This document shows, one piece after another, positions 1 through 19,017 of a stretch of 64,000 nucleotides of DNA (positions within the stretch are counted from its first letter, which is position 1; each line of letters opens with the position of its first letter). Made by a program: the position numbers and the translations under genes. Location of the stretch: the NCBI GenBank assembly GCA_003586115.2, contig QVOM02000090.1, positions 12,139,637 to 12,203,636 on the forward strand, given 5' to 3'. The notes beneath the pieces are model-generated. The model was not told the DNA's origin, ran no database searches, and saw nothing but the letters and a program-made list of their open reading frames with translations. This stretch comes from Salvator merianae. Taxonomy: Eukaryota > Chordata > Lepidosauria > Squamata > Teiidae.

Positions 1-251
1 ATCATGTTCTTCGGGACTGGGTGTTGTTGTAATAAGCCTTCCTTGCTGAGTTGGACATTTAATGCAAATTCTTACAGAATTAATAGATTGTACCGTTCTT
101 GGTCATAACCCATTTCTTTACCCTTCCTTTAAGCAGGAGATGGTTGTTGTATATAGTGACAGTTTGACTAACTATTTATTGGACTCACAGTGTATTTGAA
201 CCGGCCACCTCATAATATATAGCATTAATACAATATAATATAATATAATAT

Positions 252-299
<48 letters not shown>

Positions 300-997
300 T
301 ATATCCTGCTTTATACCTGAAGGTCTCAGGGTGAGATCTCACAGTACCTTACATAAATCTTTCACTGCTTCTGCTTTTTACAGAGCTTAACAATTCATTA
401 CTATCTGAACCAGGGATCTCAAAACTGTAGCCCTCTGGGTGCCTCTGGCCTATAGCTTTCATTGTTTCAATACCAGCATTTTGTGTCACCCCCACCCCCA
501 TGTGGAATGTTGGGAGTTGTAGTGCAGGCCGCGATTTGCCCTAAACTACCATGATGCTGACTTCAAGGAATTTCTTCTTTGGAAAACTGCCTTTCTTTCA
601 ACTCCATGCTGCTTGGCAGCAGGAGCAGAGCTGCCATCATATAGCCAAAGCTATGCTTTGGGTCACTCTATCACTGCTGTTAACACTCTGGTGGCTTTTT
701 CTAGCAGTACTGTACTTTAAGACTTGCAGATCATCCACCTGGCTTTGCAAAACACTACAAAATCAAGGTGTTTAAGCAGAGACAAGTCTTCAGAAGCCAA
801 AAGGTTCCCCAAGGGAACCACCTGGTTCCCCATCCCTGCTATTGGCTAATACGAGGTGTTCAGACAAGCTAACTTTTGTGCAAGAAACATCTTGCGGTTA
901 AGTTGCCAACGTGAAGTGGCATCGTCTTGAAATTCACCCACTGTAATTGATCGCCAGAAACCTTAAGTCAAAACCACAGGGATAGACAGTAACATTG
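1..997. other. Flank downstream of TRMT2A, no gene seen
   Basis: This stretch lies past the predicted TRMT2A poly(A) signal. In human the neighbour here is DGCR8, tail to tail with TRMT2A, but I recognise no DGCR8 exon. It holds an AT microsatellite at about 229-304, then a short piece resembling the reverse strand of an L2-like LINE 3' end (about 304-345). About 415-545 is an imperfectly palindromic repeat with the 'gggagttgtagt' motif, seen again near 22.63 and 30.43 kb. The small open frame at 551-775 shows no recognisable protein. Confidence 0.5.
229..304. repeat. AT-rich microsatellite
   Basis: A TAATA-type run passes into an uninterrupted AT dinucleotide tract ending near 304. It is a simple repeat and likely length-polymorphic. 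Confidence 0.9.
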
Positions 998-1003
998 TTT
1001 ATT
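998..1003 (-). terminator. TRMT2A: TRMT2A poly(A) signal (AATAAA)
   Basis: TTTATT on the plus strand reads AATAAA on the minus strand, about 400 nt past the TRMT2A stop codon. This predicts cleavage around 970-988 and a 3'UTR of roughly 420 nt. It is the first canonical signal I noticed after the stop. Confidence 0.7.
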
Positions 1004-1402
1004 GTCTGTTAGGCTGCAGCCTTTTTTTTCCCGGGGGGGGGGGCAAGCATATAAACCTTCCCAGTGATCTCTCACATTTGGCACACTTCCTCCATTTAAA
1101 AAAATGCATTTTGAGGGTAAGCGCAAGCATGCCTATATTTCTCAATTTTAGACTTTTGCACGTAGTGATTGAAACTGCGATTCTGTTTCTGATTAGCAGG
1201 GAGGAACCCCCACGGAACGTAATGAGACTTTCCCCCAAGAACACACAGAATCATACTGCAATCCTAGGCTTCCACTTGGAAAGCAAAAGCCCCTTTTGAA
1301 GTCTCAGGTACTAACGTGTCCAAATGTCCTTGAAAGGCAGCAGCAGTTTGAGTTTACATAGTCCAAGATTTCCTGCCGCAGTTTCCTGACCTCTGCCTTC
1401 CG

Positions 1403-1649
1403 CTAGCTAACGGGTTCTGCAGTGGTTCCATCCCCAAGTACGTTCCTAGCGTCCTCTTCCGTAGCGCCTGCTGCCGGATTCCCTGACGCACCCGGAGAGG
1501 CCTGGGAAGACTTGTCGTTCGGATGCTCTATCCTTTCAAAGAAGACCAGGAGCTCGCAGTGCGCCGTGTGAGGGAAGAGATCCACCGCCATGGCTTTCAC
1601 CGGGCGGAAGGGGCCACCCTTGACGCGGTTCGAGGGAGCACGGCAGAGG
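1403..1649 (-). CDS. TRMT2A: TRMT2A terminal coding exon (residues 554-635)
   Basis: The acceptor is a pyrimidine tract ending CAG just above 1649. The exon opens with LCRAPSNRVKG and carries the family's C-terminal strand (VDLFPHTAHCELLVFFER). A low-complexity tail follows to the stop at 1403-1405. The tail diverges from human, as expected for a disordered C-terminus. The split Asp codon at the exon start joins correctly to the preceding exon. Confidence 0.95.
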
Positions 1650-4600
1650 CTGCAAAGGAAATCACAGCAAGACCCCTTACGGACTTTCTTAACCACTGCT
1701 GTTTGCTAGCCAGTGCTGCTGGTGCTCCTTTAAAACCTCCCACATCGGGGAGATTATATTGAAACAAAAGAATCGCGTAGCAGCTCCGTTCCTGGAAAAC
1801 ACCGCACTGTGCAAATGGCATTAGGGGAAGCAGAAAGAACTGCCAGTTCCCTTGACTGCCTTCAGTGACCCTTCAATGATTAGGAAGGCTGATCAGCACA
1901 AAATTTTCTACAGTATGGTTTAGTAAGGGCATATAAGCAAAAACGTGCTTTTTTAAAAAACAGGGCAGTGGTACTGTCAGCCATCATTAAGCTGAGGGCC
2001 TCGTGTTCACATTTCCCCGCAGATACTCAACCCTCATCCCACCCGCTGGAAACTCACTCCACAAAGTTGGTCATCGCAGCTCGAGGATTGCAGGACACGT
2101 AGATGAGCTTCTTTAAGTGCTCTGCTTTCCGGATTGCGAGAATTACTTTGGAATCTGTAAAGACAGACAACACCTTGGGTTAGACTATTTGTCTTTTGAC
2201 GTCCAGACCTGACAATTATAGTGGCTGCTATTTGTCCTCTCGTAGATCATGAACAAATGTTCATTTTTTATTCAGCAGAGTTCTCCTTTCTCATCCTTCC
2301 CTGTCTTTGTGTGCCAAAACTGCACGCCCTCCCTTTACTTCAGATCATCCAGTTCTGTTCCCTTCATAAAACTCACGTAGTCCTGCGCGGGGAGGATCCA
2401 CGATTGTAATTGAATTCTGAAGCGCTAAGAGGTTAACCAGGTAAGGAACCAGATCTTCAGCCTTTCCACAGTGGAATTCCACATTGTTTAGCCCTGGAAG
2501 GGGAAAATAGAAATTTAGAATAATCTTCGAACACAAGGTTCCTCTGCATCCGTAAGAATTATCTTTTCTGGCATGTATCTCGGAATATCCCGGTTGGAAG
2601 TTCCCTCCCAGACTGCAGCATTGAAGGATCTAGTCTGTCCCCTTGATTCTAAGGCCGAGGAATTTTAACTGGTAAACAACCACAGACTCTCTTTGAAAAG
2701 GTTTGGGAGCTCAAGTAACGCCTCTTCTTTTACTAACCATTCAGCTGAGCGTTCACTTTGGCGTCTTCCACAGCTTCTTGACAGAGCTCGATTCCAATAA
2801 CTTTCTTCACTTTCTGCAGGAGGAAAATAATAAGTCAGTTCTATCGCTTGGCAGGCAGGACAAAGCGAAAGGGACAGAGCGGATGAGTCTGTTTGCTGTG
2901 GTTCTTCTACCAAAGATGGCGACTGTGATCCTAACATGGGCACAGCTGTCGATCAGCTGCAGACATGACTTCGACTGCAAAGTCGCTGCATCTCACAGCT
3001 GCACCGAGGGAATTTAGGCCTGATACTTGTTTTGCTATTTAGTCATGTCTGATTCTTCGTGACCCCCGGATCACAGCACACCAAGCCCTTCTGTCCTCCA
3101 CGGCCATCCGAAGTCTGCCCAAGCTCATGTTCGTTGCGTCCACAACACTATTTAACCATCTCATCCTCTGCTGACCCCTTCTTTTTTTGCTTTCAGTCTT
3201 TCCCATTCTTCTCACTGAGCTTTAGCCTCAGTATTTGTCCTTCTGGTGAACAGTCAGGGGTGATTTCCTTTAGTATTGACTGATTTGATCTCCTTGGAGA
3301 GCAGAGGGTTGCTGGTTTGATCCCCGGCCTCACCTCAGAAGCAGGCAATGGCAAACCACTTCTGTATCTCTGCCAAGAAAACTGCATAGAGAGGCCCATG
3401 GAGGTGGCCACAACTCAGTGGTACCCAGCAACAACAACAACACACTACTTAACTGGTATCTGTCTCCTGGATAACAACGGAGTTGGGATTTTCTTTAAAA
3501 GCTAAAAGCTAACTGACCCTGAAGACTTGCCCTCATCACCCCAGTCCCAGTCAAACATAAAATGTCACCTTGGCAAGGGAAATGCCAATTGTTCCAGTTC
3601 CACAGCAAACATCCAGCACTGTTGTTTCTTGGTTTGCCTGGACCCAGTCCTGAATGGCTGAGTAGAGAACTTCCGCAGCCTGCGTGTTTACCTACAAAAT
3701 CCCAACTTTGTCAGCAGACAGCAGAGCAAAAATTAAAACACCGTATTGCCAGTGAAAATTGCTTGGGGCTGATGAGAATCAGACCAGAAACCCAGGGCAA
3801 GATAGAAAATAAGCCACTAGGTGATTCTTAATAAAAAAACAAGCAAGTTTATAAGGTTACTTTTAAAGGAATGCTCATCCTGAATCATAAATTTACACAA
3901 CTAAAACTCTCTTAACTACTAAAAAGAAAGAAAATGGCTGAAAGAAAGAATGCAGCCTGCTTCACACGTAACAAGCAACAGCATCTGGTTTTGTCTAATC
4001 TGTGCAGTTACCTCTTATCCAAATGTATTTTTTATACCCACTCTTTCACTTAAAAGCAGAGATATATGGATGGTTGGAGGTTCTCACAGATTCTTCTATC
4101 CAGTCGCAAAACTGGTGGAATTTTTCTCTTGATCTCTCTTTCAGTGAGTCCTGTACCCCTTTATATTCTTTTATCTTTTATATACTTGTTGTGTATGATC
4201 ACCCCATAAACGTTTACCTGGAAAAAGGCATGGGGAGAAATCCGGAACCGTAGTCCAAGAAGATCTTCATATATATACTTATCACCAGCAACGTGTTCCA
4301 AGATTAAATCTTCACGATTGGGCGATTTCCTAAGAGAGTTGAGTGGAGAAATGTCATTTAATCAGAGTTAACGTCCGCAGACCACAGCATGCCGATTGCA
4401 TTTAAACATGAATGCAGATAAACAATTGAAACAGGAGTGTCAGAAAAGCATCTAAGCAAAGGTAAAGATGTCCTGGAGTTGAACGCATCCCCTCAGGGAT
4501 ACATCCATGCAGATACATCCATGCATTTCTTCCGGGCAATTCCCCCCCCCCCCCCAAGTGGTTTGCCATTCTTTTCTTCTAAGGAGATATTGGGGATTGA

Positions 4601-7600
4601 ACCCAAAACCCTCTGTATTACACTAAACCACAGCCAGGCCCAAGAAAAAAATTCTATAGGATGTGAATTTCCCGAACGCATCTGCATCAAAAACCTTGAA
4701 AATGACTGCTAGGAACAGCATCTAATTATGTGCTAATTGTACGTCTTTGAATTTTTTCTGTGTGATTTTCTTTTAAAAGAATTCTTACATCTGTGAGAGA
4801 CAGATGCATTTTCTTCAGACCAAGATTTATGCAAGATTGTGTCCTCTGAGACTGTTAACACCAAATTCTAAAATTCTGCATGCAATAAGCTGCCATTGTG
4901 CAATACTTACTGCTGACCTTCTTGCACAAAGTATAAAGAAGTTATTCCAGTCTTCTTCCCGGTGCCTTCTGTGAAATATTTAGCTAGTGAGGCCTGCAGT
5001 TCGGCAAGGTCTTCCTTATTTAATTTCTAGACATTTTAAAAGCAAAGAAGGGTGTTTAAACGTCTGACAACCTCACAAACTTCAACGGAGGCAGATTCCA
5101 TTTTATTCTTTTATTTATATCCTGCCCTTCACCCAAAAGTTCCCAGGGTGGGTGAAAATAATGAAAAACTCAAATATATAGAATATTCTTAAAACATATT
5201 TAAAATATAACCCTCCCTCCCTATAAGAGCAACATTCAGAGGAAGCTAAACATCAAAGGCCTGCATGAAGAGGTATGTTTTAACCACAGAAAAGGCCCTC
5301 TGCATGTACCAGCTCTTTGCACCTCCAGAAACTCCCATCGAGATGTGGAAAATGTCTTTCTAGATGATGCTGACGTCCAGTTTGATGTCTAGCCAACACG
5401 GCCAGTGATCAGAGGAAAGTTTAGGCTATAGATTAGCCACTCCTAGCCCGAGCCAGGTGCCCTCTCTAGCATAACCCTGAACATACATTTCCAACCCTGA
5501 ACATACGTCCCCTTCACATAAATCGTATTCAGTACCTGTGGATTGAAATAAGCAATTGCCATGATGTTGCCACACCTACTGGTGCGAACAGTAAGCTGCT
5601 TCCAATAGCCTTCATACGTTTCTGGGCTATAGACCTCATAAGGTGTAGACCTGCAATTTCAAAATCCTTAGTTACTATATCTTAAGAAGCAAAACAATAT
5701 AACGCTAAACAGAATTGTTATTTTCTGGCAGAGGGGAGGGCATTCCACAGGAAAGGTGCTACCACCAAGAAGGTACCTCACAAACAGCAGAGGGGAGGGC
5801 ATTCCAAGGGGAAGGTGCTACCACTGAGAAGGCCCAACTGTGAGCCTTCCTTAGATGTTTCTTCCCGCAGTGAATGCAAGCAGGGAAAGCTGAGCTTTTA
5901 GGGTGAAATTGAACTCCTTCTGATACAGTGCAAAAGGGCATGATCTAGTCCAAGAAAGTAGTTTGCTTCCCCAAGGGTTTATAAATGAGAGATCAGTCCT
6001 ACAGACGTAGAAAGGCATTGAGGGCAGGAATTCCCTGAACAAGAGCACAATAATTATTTTTATTTACACATACTTGGACTTTGTTGCAGTTGTGCATTGG
6101 AAACAGGAAGTGGTACCAAACGGTTCACAAAAAAGGGGTTTTGAACGATCAACGTTCTGCTTTTCTTGTCCAGCAGAACGGAGACTTACCTAATGTAGTC
6201 TTGAAAGGCTTTTACAACTTCCTTCGCAACCGCGGGGATGTGAATTGTGTCAAAAGGCTCTATGACAGCACATGTTCCGCCCTTGTATTTGCCGAGGCGA
6301 AAACCCACAGTTTTATCTTCTTGATTTGGGCCTAGGCCAATCAAAAATTCACATTTGTTGCGATACTCAGTCTAAATGCAAAGCGAGAGAGTTTAGAATT
6401 TGGCATCCTTGCTATTTTCATCCTGCCTGCTAGATTCATCCTAACAGTGCTGCTGGGATTTGAGCCTTTCCAAAGCCATTTCAGAGGCTCGTAAAAAAAC
6501 CACATATACCTCAGATAAACTGTGTAAAGAGCAAATTATATTAGCCATCAAAGAAGCAGGCATGTGGGCTGAAGCAGTCGTCATGACCAATGACCTGCTA
6601 GGTGTAAAATACTTGGTCCTAGCTCTTAACCATGGCCAGCTCCTGGTTAAGCTGAGGTTTGAACCAAAGCCCTTCAGCCAACAGTCCTTGCTCTCATGAG
6701 GCCCACCAACTTCTTTATCAAGTGAAAATCTGGGACGGTCTGAGTTCTAATAAAGCCACGGGCTGCCTTACGGCTTAGCATCTGCAACAGCACAACCCGG
6801 GAAATTAAAAGATGGCATCCTGTCATTGGACGATGCAGTCGCCCCCAGCTACCCAGGGTGCAATGCAGCGGTGACTCTGGGCCCCGGCAGCTGCAGTCTG
6901 TTTCTTCCTGACACTGTTATTCCACAACCAGACGCACAGCAGAGCAGGTCTCGATACATAACCTGTAATGGTGATGCTTTTACACCCTCCAGGGAGCAAC
7001 AGAGGCCGCTGTACTTCTCTTTCTGCAGGAAGAGCCATGGTAGCAGAGCCCTGTTGTTGTTGCCTATTTCCCTGCAAAAGAGTTCAGCGGTCAGACTTGA
7101 TCCAGGGGAAGTAGTTGACATCTATGGTGCCTCTACGAAAAAGCAGCAGCGTGAACATCAAGCTGTAACACACCCAGACTCGCTGAAACCCCTTTTCACG
7201 CGGTATTGAGGACAAGTCAGCCTCTCCGCCTTCTTTGCTGAGTCTTCTGGGCACAGCAGTCCTTGCAGACGTGGTGCGCTCTTCTCCGATGTTCTAAGCA
7301 TACTCCCAAATGGCTCAAAACCAGGGGAAAAAAACGCTAAAATCCAAGGACACGAAGAACAGAACAAGAAAAACAGTTCTCTCCTCCACTCTCCTGCCTG
7401 TACACATGCAAAGGCAGAGGATGAAACTGGAGGCCAAAAGGGGCATGGCTTCCGCTACATCATTAAGCTCCTCCTCTTCCTCTGCCTGAAAGTGCCTGCC
7501 TATTCCATAGCTTTGGGGCTATCACTGAGAAGGCTCTCCCGTGTGCCCCCACCCCATTAACTGCTGAAGGGGGTGGTGCTGCCAAGGGGGCCTCCCCAGC

Positions 7601-8380
7601 AGATCTTAAGGCACAGGCAGGTCTACAGGGGAGGAAGGGTGTTCCTTTAGACACCCTTCCTCTACTCTCGCTTTTTAAAGCTTTGCACTTGCTAATGGAA
7701 TCACGATTCTTGCTCCTGACCCCCGGACAGCCACTACTAAATGTTTACAACAAAGGGGAACGTTACCTTGTCAGTTTCTGGAGTACCTGCTCACACTCTT
7801 GCTGCTTCTTTGCCAGCTGTTCCTCGTAGGAGACGTTCCACAAGGGGGTTACCACGTCTGCTATCTGTTTGCTCAGGGGCTCCTCCTTGCCGGACTTGGA
7901 TAAAGCTGCCGCCTCCTCGCCCGCCTCCTCTCCCGCCTCTCTCCTCCTCTTCTTCATGATAGGATCCGCCTTCGGCTTTGCCAGTCGGACACTGAGGTTC
8001 CGGTTCTTCCAGCGCACCCCGTGCAGGATCTTCATAGCTTTGTCCCGTTCCTCCTCGCTCTTGAAGGTGACAAACGCAAAGGTCTGCTTCCCCAGCAGTT
8101 TGATCTTGTGCGGGTTCAGGCCGTACTTGGCGAGGAACTTCTTGACTTCGTTGAAACCAATGTACTTGGGAAGGTTCTGGATTTCAACCTTATAGATCTC
8201 CGAGGTGAACAGGTCCTCTTTAATGTACCTGTACATGCTGGGAGGATTTGAGGCATCTTCTGAGTTGTCGCCTTCACACGCCTCCTTGGGAGGTTCTTTC
8301 CCACTCGGATCTTCCATCTCCACGCGAGGAACTTGGCAGACTCCATCGCCTGCGCCTGCCGAATTAGCATGCTCTTCCAT
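1403..8380 (-). CDS. TRMT2A: TRMT2A, tRNA (uracil-5-)-methyltransferase homolog A (whole gene)
   Basis: This is the SAM-dependent enzyme that makes 5-methyluridine at position 54 of cytosolic tRNAs. Coding exons on the minus strand are 8380-7767, 7071-6963, 6371-6190, 5650-5536, 5026-4911, 4329-4218, 3691-3569, 2813-2738, 2493-2377, 2154-2058 and 1649-1403. They total 1,908 nt, i.e. 635 residues plus stop (human about 625). Every junction is GT-AG and all phases agree. An RRM lies at about residues 63-136, the SAM-binding motif (DVCCGTGTIG) at about 443-452, the DPPRAGL motif at 515-521, and the predicted catalytic Cys at 543 in VSCNP. The start ATG at 8380 follows a splice acceptor at 8394-8395, so a 5'UTR exon near 9.1-9.2 kb is expected. 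The gene is intact and shares its promoter with RANBP1. Introns not listed separately show nothing I recognise. Confidence 0.96.
2058..2154 (-). CDS. TRMT2A: TRMT2A coding exon with catalytic Cys (residues 522-553)
   Basis: The 97-bp exon reads (H)SKVILAIRKAEHLKKLIYVSCNPRAAMTNFV. It contains VSCNP, the nucleophilic cysteine motif of the TrmA/RlmD-type m5U methyltransferases (predicted Cys543). The acceptor is TTTACAG and the donor GTGAGT. Confidence 0.95.
2377..2493 (-). CDS. TRMT2A: TRMT2A coding exon with DPPRAGL motif (residues 483-521)
   Basis: The 117-bp exon encodes NNVEFHCGKAEDLVPYL and then TIVDPPRAGL, the conserved substrate/SAM-site motif of the Rossmann methyltransferase domain. 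The acceptor is TTCCAG and the donor GTGAGT. The split His codon joins to the next exon. Confidence 0.95.
2738..2813 (-). CDS. TRMT2A: TRMT2A coding exon (residues 458-482)
   Basis: The 76-bp exon encodes KVKKVIGIELCQEAVEDAKV, the methyltransferase segment after the glycine loop with the acidic residue (IE) expected to contact the SAM ribose. The acceptor is CTGCAG and the donor GTTAGT. Confidence 0.95.
3031..3298 (-). mobile_element. BovB-like RTE LINE fragment (antisense, in TRMT2A intron)
   Basis: The plus strand begins with a diverged 'tagtcatgtctgattctt' and continues through 'gcccaagctcatgttcgt', 'accatctcatcctctgctg' and 'attgactgatttgatctc'. This is the antisense 3' part of BovB LINEs as I know it from ruminants and squamates. 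A second copy lies at 42.71-43.12 kb. It is decayed and carries no usable reverse transcriptase frame. A SINE piece abuts it at about 3299. Confidence 0.8.
3299..3443 (+). mobile_element. tRNA-derived SINE fragment
   Basis: A B-box-like GGTTTGATCC lies at 3314-3323. It is followed by 'caggcaatggcaaaccact', 'gccaagaaaactgca' and an (ACA)n tail after 'ggtacccagca'. The A box is missing, so the copy is 5'-truncated. Copies with the same body occur near 4.54, 55.05, 57.19 and 63.09 kb. Confidence 0.75.
3569..3691 (-). CDS. TRMT2A: TRMT2A coding exon with SAM-binding motif I (residues 417-457)
   Basis: The 123-bp exon (41 codons, phase 0 at both ends) reads VNTQAAEVLYSAIQDW and then TVLDVCCGTGTIGISLAK. 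The last part is the glycine-rich SAM-binding loop. The acceptor is TTTGTAG and the donor GTGACA. Confidence 0.96.
4218..4329 (-). CDS. TRMT2A: TRMT2A coding exon (residues 379-416)
   Basis: The 112-bp exon encodes LEHVAGDKYIYEDLLGL and FRISPHAFFQ, the FRISP-x-AFFQ segment shared by TrmA-like methyltransferases just before the SAM domain. The acceptor is TTAG and the donor GTAAAC. A split Gln codon joins it to the upstream exon. Confidence 0.95.
4543..4645 (-). mobile_element. tRNA-SINE fragment (antisense)
   Basis: The reverse strand carries a B-box-like GGTTCAATCC and then 'aatggcaaaccactt', matching the SINE body at 3299-3443. A C homopolymer of about 14 bases precedes it on the plus strand. 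It lies in a TRMT2A intron. Confidence 0.6.
4911..5026 (-). CDS. TRMT2A: TRMT2A coding exon (residues 341-378)
   Basis: The 116-bp exon encodes KLNKEDLAELQASLAKYF and then GITSLYFVQEGQ, matching the corresponding human segment. The acceptor is TCTAG and the donor GTAAGT. Confidence 0.94.
5100..5290 (-). mobile_element. L2-like LINE 3' end (antisense)
   Basis: It begins with 'ttatttatatcctgccctt', runs through 'cccagggtgg' and continues with 'aaatataaccctccctccc'. A close relative lies at 47,573-47,725 with the same internal words. On the minus strand it ends like many squamate LINE tails (gggcaggatataaataaa). The family name is inferred. Confidence 0.6.
5536..5650 (-). CDS. TRMT2A: TRMT2A coding exon (residues 302-340)
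   Basis: The 115-bp exon encodes STPYEVYSPETYEGYWKQL, TVRTSR and then MAIAYFNPQ, matching the family. The acceptor is TTGCAG and the donor GTACTG. Confidence 0.95.
5728..6050 (-). mobile_element. Decayed LINE-like repeat with internal 60-bp duplication
   Basis: Two near-identical units starting 'cagaggggagggcattcca' and running through 'aaggtgctaccac' lie back to back at about 5,730-5,845. The reverse strand contains words shared with the element copies at 21.8, 37.1 and 61.4 kb (conceptual 'FSVVAP-x-WN-x-LP'). It lies in a TRMT2A intron. Confidence 0.55.
6190..6371 (-). CDS. TRMT2A: TRMT2A coding exon (residues 242-302)
   Basis: The 182-bp exon encodes TEYRNKCEFLIG, then TVGFRLGKYKGGTCAV, PFDTIHIP and VVKAFQDYIR. 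This is the TRAM/linker-like region typical of TRMT2A. The acceptor is TTTAG and the donor GTAAGT. The final Arg codon is split correctly. Confidence 0.96.
6963..7071 (-). CDS. TRMT2A: TRMT2A coding exon (residues 205-241)
   Basis: The 109-bp exon encodes EIGNNNRALLPWLFLQKE, then CCSLEGVKASPLQ, matching the human EIG...RALLPWLL...CCPLEGV segment. The acceptor is TTTGCAG and the donor GTTATG, a weaker donor than the others. Confidence 0.95.
7485..7625 (-). mobile_element. L2-like LINE fragment (antisense)
   Basis: The plus strand reads 'cctattccatagctttgggg', 'tatcactgagaaggctc' and 'cagatcttaaggcac'. The reverse strand is the same element seen sense at 21,815-22,110 and 37,060-37,375. It sits in the TRMT2A intron between coding exons 1 and 2. 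The rest of that intron shows nothing I recognise. Confidence 0.55.
7767..8380 (-). CDS. TRMT2A: TRMT2A first coding exon with RRM domain (residues 1-204)
   Basis: The ATG at 8380 opens MEEHANSAG. An acidic N-terminus precedes MYRYIKEDLFTSEIYKVEI, which starts the RRM (about residues 63-136, with RNP-like TFAFVTFKSEEERDKA). A basic KKRRR patch follows, then VADVVTPLWNVSYEEQLAKK (with I for the first V) and VLQKLT. The exon acceptor lies at 8394-8395 (ctttacag), only 13 nt before the ATG. The upstream in-frame ATG at 8410 would lie in the intron, so 8380 is preferred. The donor is GTAACG. Confidence 0.95.
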
Positions 8381-8393
8381 TTCTTCAACAAGC

Positions 8394-9101
8394 CTGTAAA
8401 GATGGGTCACAGGATTAACTGGCTAAAGGGGCACACTAATGCCAAATTATGCAGAGATAGCTAAGCCTCAGCTCAAATAATGATATAGTAATAACACAAA
8501 CCGTCTGCGTGCCAAGACTGTCAAACATCCGCAAGTCCAAGCGGGGTGATTTAACCAAAGTGACTGTTTCACTTAAACCATCAGAGGACACCTCCTCACG
8601 CCCAAGTCAGTTTATTACAGCCCAAAGGCCTGGGACTCCTACGTAAAAATGCAAAGATTTACGTTGAACGCAGAACCTGATGTCTGTGTCTGGATAGATT
8701 CATGCAGTTTTATGAAAACAAGAAACTGGAGAGGTTTGGGCTGTCTTTTGGGGGATTCCCCCCCCCCCCAACTTCCTAGAGTTTCTGGTGGTCTCCCATC
8801 CAGGTGCAAACCAGCTATGGCCATACTTAGCTATCAAGCTCGATCGGGGGGGAAAACCAACAGAAGACAGAGAAAGGAATCACAAGTTGTTACGTCGATT
8901 CATGACCAAATGTCAGACGATCGCAAAGGGATACGCAGTTGGCTGCTTTAATCCGAAAATAACGAGGGGAAGCCTTTGCCATGATCTGATACCCATATGT
9001 CAAGCGGTTCCAATGGGATATTCCCATCCCCCCCCCACCCCAAAGGAGACTGTACTGTCATTCTCCAAACGGCGCCACCACCAAGAAGCTGCTGAACTCA
9101 C
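8394..9101 (-). other. TRMT2A: TRMT2A intron 1
   Basis: This is the predicted intron between the untranslated first exon and the first coding exon. It contains C homopolymers near 8,759-8,769 and 9,029-9,036. I see no gene or recognised repeat. Confidence 0.65.
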
Positions 9102-9200
9102 ACGGGCCGACGATAAGGCGGCGGATCTGCGCGCTCAGTTACCCTCCAGTTCCGTCCCGCAGCCCACCTGCATCCTCCTCCGTGCGCCAGTCTTATGGAA
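9102..9200 (-). other. TRMT2A: TRMT2A 5'UTR exon (upstream edge approximate)
   Basis: A strong donor (GTGAGT at 9101-9096, minus strand) lies just inside the CpG island. It would join to the 8394-8395 acceptor and give a short leader. The frame is open through this exon but has no ATG, so translation should start at 8380. The transcription start is not visible and 9200 is a guess. Confidence 0.55.
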
Positions 9201-9401
9201 CGTACGGAAAGCGGCGAGGCGCATGCGCGCTCGCAGTCGCGAGTTCCCCCAAAGGCAGCAGGCCTTCCGTGCTGCGCCTGCGTGCACCCTGCCCTCTCTG
9301 CGTGACGTAATGGTAGGCGGGGCTGGTTGGAACTGCTGCGTGAGTGTGTATGTGGAGCGGCGGCGGTGGCGGCGACGCGTCCCCGCCCTCCCCCTCGTTG
9401 C

Positions 9402-9422
9402 CGCGCGCGCGCGCGCGCACAC
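9402..9422. repeat. Alternating CG/CA tract in the promoter
   Basis: An uninterrupted (CG)n followed by CACAC is an alternating purine-pyrimidine run of the sort able to adopt Z-DNA. It sits in the RANBP1-side promoter or 5'UTR. Confidence 0.8.
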
Positions 9423-9750
9423 GCCTCTTTTCCCATCGGCCCTCGCGCAGCAGCGGCGCGCGGGCTGCGGCGGGGCCTGAGGTACAGAAGAGGCCGAAGG
9501 GGGAAAAGGCGGGAGCGGCAGCAGCAGCAGCGGCGGAGCAACAGCAGCAGCGCCTGTGAGGCCGCGGCGAGGCCGGTTGAGCTCGGCAAGGGTGCGACAA
9601 CGACGAGGGGGAGAGCGGAGGCTGGGAAGGGAAGCGGCCGCAGCGCAGGCAGCGAGCGAGAGGAGCGTCGTCCGCGCCCGAGAGGTCGGAAGCAGCGGGG
9701 CCTGCTGGCTGGGCGTCGAGAGCCGTTGCCGCCGCCACGCGAGTTCCGCC

Positions 9751-18623
<8,873 letters not shown>

Positions 18624-18854
18624 ATCATCTTGGGCCTTGTGTTTTCTTTCTTTCTTTCCCCTCCCCCCTTTTTTAATTTTTACAAGGGACTTTATAACGA
18701 ACTGTATTCCAACATTGACATTTTTTTCTAAGCTTTTGCCCTTTTGAAGAGATCTGCAGTTAAAAAAAAAAAAAAAAATTCATTCCCCAGTCATGAAAAT
18801 GTACTGTGCTAAACTTTCTTTTCCATAGTGGAAACACATATTTATAGCCATCCA

Positions 18855-18860
18855 AATAAA
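18855..18860 (+). terminator. RANBP1: RANBP1 poly(A) signal (AATAAA)
   Basis: A canonical hexamer about 230 nt after the stop predicts a short 3'UTR ending near 18,880. A second AATAAA lies at 19,012-19,017 and could serve a longer form. Confidence 0.75.
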
Positions 18861-19011
18861 GCTTTGAAAATGGTATTAAAGGACAGAACTGAGTTTTCTA
18901 TATACTTCAGATGTGTGACTGCAGTTACTACTTTGGGTTATCTATTTTTGAGTGCTTATCCTTAGACAAAATGTAGTATAACTGAATTATACCGATAGAC
19001 AAAGTGTAAGT

Positions 19012-19017
19012 AATAAA
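19012..19017 (+). terminator. RANBP1: Possible distal RANBP1 poly(A) signal
   Basis: A second AATAAA lies 157 nt past the first. It could support alternative polyadenylation; there is no other evidence. Confidence 0.4.

Noticed and set aside
8381..8410. Upstream in-frame ATG for TRMT2A (MTHLYRLVEE...)
   Set aside because: It lies before a good splice acceptor (ctttacag at 8,394-8,401), so it is probably intronic. ATG 8,380 is in the exon.
9102..9200. N-terminal extension of TRMT2A through the 5'UTR exon
   Set aside because: The spliced frame is open but has no ATG in the leader. Nothing supports non-AUG initiation.
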